From the NCBI RefSeq assembly GCF_004364325.1, contig NZ_SOCP01000029.1, forward strand, positions 1 to 64,000: a stretch of 64,000 bases of DNA. Reading direction: 5' to 3'. Shown one piece after another: positions 1 to 7,626 of the stretch. Every line of letters begins with the position of its first letter. Within the stretch, counting starts at the first letter, position 1. Origin of the DNA: Actinophytocola oryzae (GTDB taxonomy: Bacteria; Actinomycetota; Actinomycetes; Mycobacteriales; Pseudonocardiaceae). The notes under the pieces are model-generated. The model did no database searches. It saw only the letters and a program-made list of their open reading frames with translations, and was not told the origin of the DNA. The position numbers and the translations under genes were made by a program.

Positions 1-50
1 TAAGCACGCCGCCAGCGTTCGTCCTGAGCCAGGATCAAACTCTCCAACAA
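1..50 (-). rRNA. 16S rRNA, 5' end only
   Basis: Read on the minus strand, this is the start of a 16S rRNA, with the universal GAGTTTGATCCTGGCTCAG segment and the actinobacterial GACGAACGCTGGCGGCG continuation. Only the first ~50 nt lie in the window; the gene runs off the left edge. The mature 5' end is placed near position 50 by comparison with the known start about 8 nt before AGAGTTTGATC, so it is accurate to a few bases. Confidence 0.97.
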
Positions 51-318
51 TGAATGAGTTGAAGAACCAAAATCCCAGCAAAAATACCTAAACCAAAAAG
101 GCCAGGCACAAGCTCACTAGCATTTTATCGGCACACTGTTGAGTTCTCAAACAACACACGTTCATCCGTCACATGCTGCGAGTGCAACATGGTCTGAAAG
201 ACGCCAGTTGGTTTACCGCTAGTTTTACTGCTTAGGTTAGCAGAAGCGCCAATCCCTACTTGGGGGACCTTAGACGGTCCCGCTTGGGAGGCTTACCGCT
301 TCTTGCTAGTGCCGCTAC
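51..318 (-). promoter_or_regulatory. rRNA operon leader with boxA antitermination element
   Basis: This is the transcribed leader between the rRNA promoter and 16S. On the minus strand, positions 155-142 read GTTGTTTGAGAACT, the boxA-type motif of actinobacterial rRNA leaders, which NusB/NusE-type antitermination factors are known to bind. It is followed by CAACAGTGTGCC and an A/T-rich stretch before 16S. That layout matches the RNase III processing region of related leaders. A small hairpin, GGGACC/GGTCCC around a 6-nt loop, lies near 268-285. No protein gene is visible here. Confidence 0.8.
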
Positions 319-347
319 ATGCTATCTGGTCCGTCTCGCGGTGTCAA
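319..347 (-). promoter_or_regulatory. Strong sigma70-type promoter of the rRNA operon
   Basis: On the minus strand a perfect -35 TTGACA (347-342) is followed by a 17-nt spacer and a -10 TAGCAT (324-319). Transcription would start near 312 and run into the 16S gene. Near-consensus hexamers with ideal spacing are expected of the housekeeping sigma factor at rRNA operons. Further upstream promoters may exist between 348 and 516, but none is clear enough to call. Confidence 0.85.
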
Positions 348-516
348 CCCGCCTGGCCCAGCTGCATCCAGCCACTGAAGTGTATCAGGGGCCGAGTTTC
401 GCGTCGGAGGGGGGTCAGGCTTGCTAGTTCCTGTCCGGTCCGCCGCTCTGTGCGACGAGGAGAAAGTTATCCGTCGGCGCATGCACAAGTCAAATCGCCT
501 GGTCAGAGGCTTGCGG
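348..516. other. Spacer between rRNA promoter and glnA2 3' end
   Basis: This non-coding stretch lies between the rRNA promoter and the glnA2 stop codon, both on the minus strand. Small open frames cross it on both strands, but they lack ribosome binding sites and actinobacterial codon bias. It may hold additional rRNA promoters. I see no terminator with a U-tract. Confidence 0.5.
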
Positions 517-1860
517 CTAGAGCAGCGGAAGCAAAGTCCGCAGCTCATAGGGGGTGACCGACCGACGATAGGCGTCCCACTCGTTGCGCTTGTTCCGAAG
601 AAAAAAATCAAAGACGTGTTCGCCGAGGGTTTCGGCCACCAACTCGGACCCCTCCATGGCCGCGAGGGCCTCCCCCAGGTTCTGCGGGAGGTTCGCGTAG
701 CCGGCGGCGCGGCGCTCGGCGTCGGTCAGCGACCACACGTCGTCCTCGGCGGCGAGCGGCAGCTCGTAGCCCTCCTCCACACCCTTCAGCCCGGCCGCGA
801 GGATCACCGCGTAGGCCAGGTAGGGGTTGCAGGCCGAGTCGAGGCTCCGGATCTCCACCCGTCGCGACGACGCCTTCCCCACGGAGTACATCGGCACTCT
901 GACCAGGGCAGACCTGTTCGCGTGGCCCCAGCACACCGTCGTGGGCGCCTCACCACCGACGATCAGGCGCTTGTAGGAGTTGACCCACTGGTTCGTGACC
1001 GCCGAGATCTCCCGCGCGTGCTTGAGCAGCCCCGCGACGAACGCCTTCCCGGTCTTCGAGAGCTCGTAGGGGTCCTCGCTGTCGTAGAAGGCGTTCTGGT
1101 CGCCCTCGAACAGGCTCACGTGGGTGTGCATGCCCGAGCCGGGTTGGTCGGTGAACGGCTTCGGCATGAACGAGGCGCGGACCCCCTGCGTGATGGCCAC
1201 TTCCTTGACCACGTAACGGAAAGTCATCACGTTGTCGGCCATGGTCAGCGCGTCCGCATACCGCAGGTCGATCTCCTGCTGACCGGGTGCCCCCTCGTGG
1301 TGGGAGAACTCGACTGAGATACCCATCGCCTCGAGGGTCTCGATCGCGTGACGCCTGAAATGGGTCGCGGTCTCGTGACTCGCCTGGTCGAAGTAGCCCC
1401 CGTTGTCGGCGGGCGTCGGCTCTCGTCCGTCGTCCGGCACCGAGCTGAACAGGAAGAACTCGATCTCGGGATGCACGTAGCAGGTGAACCCGGACTCGCT
1501 GGCCTTTGCGAGAGTTCGTCGCAGCACGTGACGAGGATCTGCCCAGGAGGGTGACCCGTCGGGCATGGCGATGTCGCAGAACATGCGCGCGGCGTAGTGA
1601 TGCCCCTCGCGGTCCTCCCACGGCAGGACCTGGAAGGTCGCCGGGTCGGGGCGCGCGACCATGTCCGACTCGTACACCCGTGCGAAGCCCTCGATGGCCG
1701 AACCGTCGAAACCGATGCCCTCCGCGAAGGCACCCTCCAGCTCCGCAGGGGCCACCGCGACCGACTTCAGGAAGCCGAGCACGTCGGTGAACCACAGGCG
1801 CACGAAGCGGATGTCGCGCTCCTCGAGGGTGCGCAGGACGAACTCTTGCTGACGGTCCAT
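517..1860 (-). CDS. glnA2: Type I glutamine synthetase-like ligase GlnA2
   Basis: The 447-residue protein has the usual glutamine synthetase motifs: DGSAIEGF (52-59), HPEIEF (130-135) with metal-binding acids, the GAPGQQEI region (190-197), GSGMHTHVSL (241-250) and the late VEIRSLDSACNPYLAY segment. The Tyr-containing NLYDLPPEE adenylylation loop of GlnA1 is absent; the matching region reads ANLPQNLGEAL, so GlnE control is not expected. Length and opening residues match mycobacterial GlnA2. The family includes true glutamine synthetases and gamma-glutamylpolyamine synthetases (GlnA2 of Streptomyces), so the substrate is open. A TAGGCT hexamer sits 7 nt before the ATG, suggesting a possible leaderless transcript. 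Confidence 0.9.
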   Translation of the reverse strand: MDRQQEFVLRTLEERDIRFVRLWFTDVLGFLKSVAVAPAELEGAFAEGIGFDGSAIEGFARVYESDMVARPDPATFQVLPWEDREGHHYAARMFCDIAMPDGSPSWADPRHVLRRTLAKASESGFTCYVHPEIEFFLFSSVPDDGREPTPADNGGYFDQASHETATHFRRHAIETLEAMGISVEFSHHEGAPGQQEIDLRYADALTMADNVMTFRYVVKEVAITQGVRASFMPKPFTDQPGSGMHTHVSLFEGDQNAFYDSEDPYELSKTGKAFVAGLLKHAREISAVTNQWVNSYKRLIVGGEAPTTVCWGHANRSALVRVPMYSVGKASSRRVEIRSLDSACNPYLAYAVILAAGLKGVEEGYELPLAAEDDVWSLTDAERRAAGYANLPQNLGEALAAMEGSELVAETLGEHVFDFFLRNKRNEWDAYRRSVTPYELRTLLPLL

Positions 1861-1883
1861 GCGGGCAGCCTAGGTAGATCGTG

Positions 1884-3164
1884 TTAACTGCGTGTTTCGA
1901 GTTGACCAGGTTCCCGAATCGGGCGAACGGCGAGCGACAGCAGCGCGGCGACAACGCACAGGCCACCGGCCAGGAACCAGGCCATGTCGTAGCTGCCCTG
2001 TGTGTCGCGGATCGCGCCGGCGCCCAGTGCCGCGAGCGCCGCGCCGACCTGGTGGGAGGCGAAGACCCAGCCGAACACCACCGGCCCTGACGTGCCGAAA
2101 CGGTTGCGACAGAGCGCGACGGTGGGTGGCACGGTCGCGATCCAGTCGAGGCCGTAGAAGATGATGAACACCCACATGGGTGGTTCTGTGTCCGGCGCGA
2201 ACAGGTACGGCAGGACCATCAGCGAGACGCCGCGGAGCGTGTAGTAGGCGCCGAGGAGTAGTCGCGGGTCCACCCGGTCGGTGAGCCAGCCGGAGAAGAT
2301 GGTTCCGGCCACGTCGAAGAGGCCGACCAGGGCGAGCAGGGACGCCGCGGTCGTGTGTGGCATGCCGTGGTCGTGTGCCGCGCTGACGAAGTGGGTTCCG
2401 ACCAGGCCGTTCGTGGACATGCCGCAGATGGCGAAGCCGCAGGCGAGAAGCCAGAACGTCCTGGTGCGGGCGGCGTCGGTGAGCGTCCGGAAGGCACGAG
2501 CGGCGCTGCTGCCGGTGACCGGTCTGGTCGATGTCATCTGGTCGGCGGTCGCCCCGTAGGCGGTGGTCCCGACGTCGCCCGGGTGGTCGCGGAGCAGGGT
2601 GACGACAAGCGGGACGACGGCGAGCGCGGCCACCGCGACGACGATGGCCGGGGTGCGCCAGCCGTGTGCGGTGGCGAGCGCGGCGACCAGGGGCAGGAAG
2701 ACCAGCTGCCCGGTGGCGCCCGCCGCGGTGAGGATGCCGCTGACCAGGCCCCGGTGCCGGACGAACCAGCGCCCGGTGACCGTGGCGACGAACGCCATCG
2801 ACATGGAGCCGGTGCCGACGCCGACGAGGACACCCCAGCAGAGCAGGAGCTGCCAGCTGGCGTTCATGAAGACGGTGAGGCCGCTGCCCGCGGCGACCAG
2901 GACCAGGGCGCCCGAGACGACGCGCCGCATGCCGAGTGTGTCCATGAGCGCGGCGGCGAACGGCGAGATCACGCCGAAGAGCACGAGGTTGATCGAGACC
3001 GCGGCGGAGATCGTGGCCCGTGACCAGCCGAACTCGTCGTGCAGCGGGTCGATGAGCACGCTCGGCACCGCGCGGAAGCCCGCCGCGCCGATGAGCGTGA
3101 TGAACGCGGTGCCCGCGACCAGCCAGGCCCAGTGGAAGCGGGTTCGTGGCGCTACCTGTGTCAC
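1884..3164 (-). CDS. MFS transporter, substrate unknown
   Basis: This 426-residue, strongly hydrophobic protein has about 12 membrane segments and MFS features, including the DTLGMRR loop after TM2. The overall look (an N-terminal FGWSRA segment and the RHRGLVSGI loop) resembles the monocarboxylate/oxalate-formate antiporter branch. I chose GTG 3164 because the protein family begins just before TM1. Upstream in-frame ATGs at 3236 and 3269 would overlap the divergent regulator, and no strong ribosome binding site decides the start. It is divergent from the GlxA-like regulator and 23 nt upstream of glnA2, so it is probably controlled by the former and may be cotranscribed with the latter. Confidence 0.8.
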   Translation of the reverse strand: MTQVAPRTRFHWAWLVAGTAFITLIGAAGFRAVPSVLIDPLHDEFGWSRATISAAVSINLVLFGVISPFAAALMDTLGMRRVVSGALVLVAAGSGLTVFMNASWQLLLCWGVLVGVGTGSMSMAFVATVTGRWFVRHRGLVSGILTAAGATGQLVFLPLVAALATAHGWRTPAIVVAVAALAVVPLVVTLLRDHPGDVGTTAYGATADQMTSTRPVTGSSAARAFRTLTDAARTRTFWLLACGFAICGMSTNGLVGTHFVSAAHDHGMPHTTAASLLALVGLFDVAGTIFSGWLTDRVDPRLLLGAYYTLRGVSLMVLPYLFAPDTEPPMWVFIIFYGLDWIATVPPTVALCRNRFGTSGPVVFGWVFASHQVGAALAALGAGAIRDTQGSYDMAWFLAGGLCVVAALLSLAVRPIREPGQLETRS

Positions 3165-3200
3165 GTGTGAAGCCTGCGTGATCCGCTCCCTCAGAACGAG

Positions 3201-3235
3201 TGGCCGGATCGCCAATATCTGAAAGAATCTGGCCA
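3201..3235. promoter_or_regulatory. Inverted repeat between divergent MFS and GlxA-type genes
   Basis: TGGCCGGAT (3201-3209) and ATCTGGCCA (3227-3235) form an inverted repeat with one mismatch across a 17-nt spacer. The right arm overlaps the ATG of the regulator, and the element lies just upstream of the MFS gene. An autoregulatory operator is a reasonable inference but is not shown. Confidence 0.4.
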
Positions 3236-4194
3236 TGGCACATCGCGTGGTCGTCCTCGCCCTGGACATGGTCGTGGGCTACGACATGACCATCCCGCCG
3301 CAGATCCTCCGCGAGGCCACGGGCAAGGACGGTGAACCCCTGTACGACGTGCGTATCTGCGGGCTCGACCGGTCACCCGTTCGAGTGGGTTCGGGGTTCT
3401 CGATGGTGCCTGACCACGACGCTTCGATACTGGCCGAGGCCGACACGGTGATCGTCCCCGGCACGCGGGTGGCAGGGCCGCGCCTGCACGGCGTCCTGCC
3501 CCGCGAGATCGGCGAGGCCCTCGCCACGGTGCCGTCTCACGCGCGGGTCATGTCGATCTGCACCGGTGCGTTCGTGCTCGGCGCGGCCGGGATCCTCGAC
3601 GGGCGGCCCGCGACGACGCACTGGGCGCACGCGGACGAGTTCCGCGCGCTGTACCCGAACGTGTTGCTCAACGAGAACGTGCTGTTCGTGGACGACGGCG
3701 ACGTGCTGACCTCGGCGGGCCTGGGAGCCGGCGTGGACCTGTGCCTGCACCTGGTCCGCCGCGACCATGGCACGGAGGTCGCCAACCGGGCGGCGCGGTA
3801 CTGCGTGGTGCCACCCTGGCGGGAGGGCGGGCAGTCGCAGTACATCGACAGGCACGTGCCGGAGCCCGGGAGCGAGGGCACCGCGCCGACCAGGGCGTGG
3901 GCGCTGCGTCGGCTGCACATGCCGCTCGACCTCGCGATGATGGCCGAGCACGCGCGGATGAGCGTGCGGACCTTCTCGCGGCGGTTTCGCGCGGAGACCG
4001 GGATGTCGCCGGGCAACTGGCTCACGAGGCAGCGGGTCGAGCACGCACGCCACCTGCTGGAGACGTCCGACCTGCCGGTCGAGGTGGTGGCCGAGCGGGC
4101 GGGGCTGGGCACCGGCGCGTCGCTGCGGCAGCACATGCGTGCCGCGCTCGGTGTCTCGCCGCTGGCTTACCGGAAAACGTTTCGGCACAGCTGA
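3235..4194 (+). CDS. GlxA family AraC-type regulator with DJ-1/PfpI domain
   Basis: This 319-residue protein has two parts. Residues 1-~170 are a DJ-1/PfpI (class I amidotransferase-like) domain with the nucleophile-elbow cysteine in SICTGAFVLG (C109) and the ATTHW segment. Residues ~225-315 are an AraC-type double helix-turn-helix with FSRRFRAETGMSPGNWL and a second GASLRQHMRAALGVSPLAYR helix. Such proteins act as cytoplasmic transcription activators or repressors; the PfpI-like part is thought to sense a small molecule and usually lacks protease activity. The divergent MFS gene is the obvious target. The start has only a weak GAAAG upstream. Confidence 0.88.
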   Translation: MAHRVVVLALDMVVGYDMTIPPQILREATGKDGEPLYDVRICGLDRSPVRVGSGFSMVPDHDASILAEADTVIVPGTRVAGPRLHGVLPREIGEALATVPSHARVMSICTGAFVLGAAGILDGRPATTHWAHADEFRALYPNVLLNENVLFVDDGDVLTSAGLGAGVDLCLHLVRRDHGTEVANRAARYCVVPPWREGGQSQYIDRHVPEPGSEGTAPTRAWALRRLHMPLDLAMMAEHARMSVRTFSRRFRAETGMSPGNWLTRQRVEHARHLLETSDLPVEVVAERAGLGTGASLRQHMRAALGVSPLAYRKTFRHS

Positions 4195-4228
4195 ACATCT
4201 CTCAGCCGGCCAGCCCTAGGATTTCCGC

Positions 4229-4927
4229 ATGATGCGCCGGATCCTGTTCGTCACGCTCGCGCTCACGACGGCTTTTGCCTCGGCCTGCTCCTCATCGGAG
4301 GAGACGCCGGCAGGCGGGGGGTCGTCGCTCCCGGACGGGGCCGGGCTGCTGAAGGACGCCGCGGCGTCGACGGCGGACATCAGGTCCGCGCACTTCACGT
4401 TGACCGTGAACGGCGAGCTGCCCGAGATTCCGGTGAAGAAGGCCGAGGGCGACCTGACCCGTGAGGGCGGGGACGGCGGCGGGGCCAAGGGCACCGTGTC
4501 GATGAAGCTTCTGGGTGACCTCTTCGAGGGTGACTTCGTGCTGGTCGGCAACTCGCTGTACATCAAGGGCCCGACCGGTGGGTGGCAGGAGCTGCCCGCG
4601 TCGATGGTGCGCAGCCTGTACGACCCGGCCGCCATCCTCGACCCGGATCGTGGGGTCGCGAAGGTGCTCGCCAGTGTCCGGGACCCGAAGACCGAGGGCA
4701 CCGAGGACGTCGACGGGGTGTCGACCTACCGGGTGACCGGGCGGGTCGAACAGGACGTGGTCAAGAACCTCGTTCCCGGCGTCGGCTCGGACGTCGACAT
4801 CACGTTCTGGGTCAGGCAGGACGGCGGCCACCAGCCGGTGAAGGCCAGCGTGAAGCTCGGCGAGCCGACCGTGGACGTCACGCTCAGTGACATCGACAAG
4901 CAGGTCACGATCACGGCACCGAAGTGA
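4229..4927 (+). CDS. lprG: LppX/LprAFG-family lipoprotein (LprG-like)
   Basis: The 232-residue protein starts with a short basic and hydrophobic signal ending in the lipobox ASAC (Cys20), followed by a Ser/Gly-rich linker. The rest is the ~200-residue LppX/LprAFG fold, which in LprG forms a hydrophobic pocket for triacylated lipids (known for the mycobacterial protein). The stop overlaps the start of the next gene, an MFS pump of the P55 type, in a GTGA arrangement. That is the order of the mycobacterial lprG-Rv1410c operon that moves triacylglycerides and lipoarabinomannan-type lipids to the cell surface. The symbol is assigned on fold plus context. Confidence 0.82.
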   Translation: MMRRILFVTLALTTAFASACSSSEETPAGGGSSLPDGAGLLKDAAASTADIRSAHFTLTVNGELPEIPVKKAEGDLTREGGDGGGAKGTVSMKLLGDLFEGDFVLVGNSLYIKGPTGGWQELPASMVRSLYDPAAILDPDRGVAKVLASVRDPKTEGTEDVDGVSTYRVTGRVEQDVVKNLVPGVGSDVDITFWVRQDGGHQPVKASVKLGEPTVDVTLSDIDKQVTITAPK

Positions 4928-6756
4928 CGGTCGCCGAAGGGGTGCACGAGCGGCGCCGCGCGGTCGCCATCGGTGCTGGTGGACTCGCCGTGCTGTTGGG
5001 CGCGCTCGACACGTACGTCGTGGTCAGCGTGCTGCGCCAGATCATCGACGACATGCAGATCCCGCTGAACCGGCTCGAACGGGTGACCCCGATCGTGACC
5101 GGGTACCTGCTGGGGTACGTGGCCGCGATGCCGGTGCTCGCGCAGGCGTCGGACCGGTTCGGGCGCAAGACCCTGCTGCAGGTGTGCCTGGCCGGTTTCG
5201 TGGTCGGGTCGGTGGTGACGGCCGTTGCGGGGACACCCGATGTGCTTGTCACCGGTCGAGTGATCCAGGGCGTGGCCAGTGGCGCGCTGTTACCGGTGAC
5301 GATGGCGTTGGCGGCGGACCTGTGGGCCGCACGCGGGCGCTCGGCCGTGCTGGGCGCGGTCGGTGCGGCACAGGAGCTGGGCAGTGTGCTCGGGCCGGTG
5401 TACGGGATCGTGCTGGCGGCGTTGCTCGGGTGGCGCGGGGTGTTCTGGGTGAACGTGCCGCTGGCGGTCGCCGCGATGGTGGCGGTGCAGTTCACGGTGC
5501 CGCGCTCCACCCGTGTGGGGGACCGCGTTCGGGTGGATGTCGTTGGGGCCGTGTTGCTTGCCGTGGTGCTCGGGTTGTTGGTGGTGGGGCTCTACAACCC
5601 TGATCCACGCAACCAGGTGCTGCCGTCGTGGGGGCCACTGCTGCTGGGTATCGCCGGGGTGGCGTTCCTGGCGTTCCTCGCGTGGGAGTGGCGGGCGCGG
5701 ACACGGTTGATCGACACGCGCGGGGTGCGGCTGGGGCCGTTCCTGGCAGCGCTCGGCGCGAGTCTCGCGGCAGGTGCCGCGTTGATGGTGACGCTGGTCA
5801 ACGTGGACTTGTTCGGGCAGACGCTGCTCGGCCGCGACGACAACGGCAGCGTGCTGCTGTTGGTGCGGTTCCTGGTGGCGCTGCCGGTCGGCGCGTTGCT
5901 CGGCGGGTGGCTCGCGGGGCGGTTCGGGGACCGGTTGCCCGCGTGTGCCGGGTTGGTGGTGGCGGCTTTCGGGTTCTATCTCGTCTCGGGGTGGCCGCTG
6001 GACGTGCTGTCGGCGCCGCACTCGCTGGGGTTCGTGTCGTTGCCACGGCTCGACACCGATCTGGTGATCACTGGACTGGGGCTCGGCGTGGTGATCGCGC
6101 CACTCTCCGCAGCAGCGTTGCGGGTGGTGCCGTCGGTGCAGCACGGGGTGGCGGCGGCCGGGGTGGTCGTGGCGCGGATGACGGGGATGCTGGTCGGGGT
6201 CGCGGCGTTGGCGGCGTTGGGGCTGCACCGTTTCCACTCGCTGACGGCGACGCTGGACACGCCGCTGCCGTTCGGTAAGTCCGAGGCGCAGTTCGACCGG
6301 GAGATGGCGACCTACCGGGCGGCCGTGAACGACGCGCTGCTGACGCAGTACAGCGAGACGTTCCTGATCACGGCGGTGGTGTGCGTGGTGGGGGCGGCGC
6401 TGGCGTTGCTGATCGGCGGACGACGGGCGGCGGCTGCCGCTTCGGGACCGGTTTCGGCGCCCGGCATGGGTTCGGCGCCGGGTTCGGGCTCCACACCGGC
6501 CTCGGCGCCGACACCGAGTTCGGACGCGACACCGAGTTCGGACGCGGAGCGGACCTCGGATTCCGAGCCGACCTCGGATTCAGAGCCGACCTCGGACTCG
6601 GAGCCGGGTTGGGACTCGGAGCCGGGTCTGGACTCGACGTCAGGTTCCGACTCAGCGTCAGGTTTGGACACAGCGCCACGTCCAGGCTCTGCATCGGCTT
6701 CGGGCTCGGCATCGACTGCGGGCCCGACGCGAGGTTCGGATTTGGCACCGGGCTGA
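4924..6756 (+). CDS. P55-type MFS efflux/lipid transporter with repetitive tail
   Basis: This 610-residue MFS protein resembles the 14-TM drug:H+ antiporter branch that includes mycobacterial P55 (Rv1410c). TM1 carries the LDTYVV motif, the TM2-3 loop reads DRFGRKTLL, and an extended segment with DLFGQTLLGRDDNGS follows. Membrane segments end near residue 500. The last ~110 residues are a Ser/Pro/Gly/Asp/Thr-rich tail made of degenerate 6-residue units (SDSEPT, SDSEPG) encoded by an 18-bp DNA array. The GTG start overlaps the lprG-like stop by 4 nt, so the two are translationally coupled. It probably works with the lipoprotein in lipid export. The tail is unusual for the family. Confidence 0.82.
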   Translation: MTVAEGVHERRRAVAIGAGGLAVLLGALDTYVVVSVLRQIIDDMQIPLNRLERVTPIVTGYLLGYVAAMPVLAQASDRFGRKTLLQVCLAGFVVGSVVTAVAGTPDVLVTGRVIQGVASGALLPVTMALAADLWAARGRSAVLGAVGAAQELGSVLGPVYGIVLAALLGWRGVFWVNVPLAVAAMVAVQFTVPRSTRVGDRVRVDVVGAVLLAVVLGLLVVGLYNPDPRNQVLPSWGPLLLGIAGVAFLAFLAWEWRARTRLIDTRGVRLGPFLAALGASLAAGAALMVTLVNVDLFGQTLLGRDDNGSVLLLVRFLVALPVGALLGGWLAGRFGDRLPACAGLVVAAFGFYLVSGWPLDVLSAPHSLGFVSLPRLDTDLVITGLGLGVVIAPLSAAALRVVPSVQHGVAAAGVVVARMTGMLVGVAALAALGLHRFHSLTATLDTPLPFGKSEAQFDREMATYRAAVNDALLTQYSETFLITAVVCVVGAALALLIGGRRAAAAASGPVSAPGMGSAPGSGSTPASAPTPSSDATPSSDAERTSDSEPTSDSEPTSDSEPGWDSEPGLDSTSGSDSASGLDTAPRPGSASASGSASTAGPTRGSDLAPG

Positions 6757-7490
6757 GGTCCGACACCAGCTTCAGGCCCGAGCATCAAGTTCCGATTGGA
6801 CCTCGGGGTCGGGCTCAGCCTCGGTCTTGGTCCGAGGCCAGGTTCAACTGCGGACCGGCTTCGGCATCGGGGATGGGCTCGGCGCCGAGGTTCGGCTCAA
6901 CACCAGCTTCGGATTCGGCACCGAGTTCGGGCCCGGCATTGACCTTAGGTGTGGCGCCCGATTCGGGCGCCACACCGGCTAAGTACCCGACGCCAGGTCC
7001 GGATTCGACACCGACCGCAGGCCCGCAACCGATTTCAGGCCCGACACCAAGTTCGGCCCCCACGCCGGTTCCGGGTCTGCACCCGAGTACAAGCTCGGCA
7101 CCCAGTTCGGATTCGGCACCAGGTTCAGACCCGACCCCGGGTTCAGGTTCTTCGCGGGTCGAGGTTCGACGCCAGATTCACAGCCCGCCGCCAGGTCCAG
7201 GTTCAGGTCCCGACACCAAGTCCAGACTCAACAGCAGGTTCTGGCCCTGCCTCCCGGTCCAGGTTCGACACCGGGTTCAGGGCCACCGCAATGTCGAGAC
7301 TCGACACAGAGTCAGGCCGCCGCCAGGTTCAGCCTCGACACATCGGGGTCAGACTCGACAGCGGATGGGGGACTTGGCACCAGATGGGTGCTCGACGGCG
7401 GATTCAGCGCCGACGTCAAGGTCAGGCTCGGCCTCAGTGTCGTGCTCGGCATCTGCGTCGTGCTCGACGCCAAGTTCGGCCGGCGGGTCC
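6437..7490. repeat. Degenerate 18-bp tandem array across the MFS stop codon and spacer
   Basis: From ~6437 the DNA becomes low complexity, with an 18-bp period. It is clearest at 6547-6636 (units like GAGCCGACCTCGGATTCA) and continues as degenerate C/G-rich units to ~7490. The array encodes the MFS tail, passes through the TGA at 6754-6756 without changing phase, then fills most of the ~870-bp gap to the convergent peptidase gene. A second frame after 6850 encodes the same type of Ser/Pro/Thr/Asp-rich residues (SGPTPSSAPTPVPG). Long open frames on both strands here come from the repeat and are not called as genes. Confidence 0.75.
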
Positions 7491-7626
7491 CAACGAGGGC
7501 CGATGCGGCGAGCTGAGGCGACCCTTCCGCGCTGCGGGCGCCCTCCGGCCCCCGGAATCCAGCCTAGACGTGGGCACCGACAAAACACCGTCGAATGCGT
7601 CGCGTGAGTGGACCGTTCGCTCGGGT

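Noticed and set aside
303..611. Small open frames on both strands in the rRNA leader/promoter region
   Set aside because: They overlap the rRNA promoter, lack ribosome binding sites and show no protein-like features.
6312..7607. Long low-complexity open frames on both strands (e.g. 408 aa plus strand, 158 and 82 aa minus strand)
   Set aside because: They are products of the 18-bp array, which keeps several frames open; there is no ribosome binding site or domain, and composition is purely repeat-driven.
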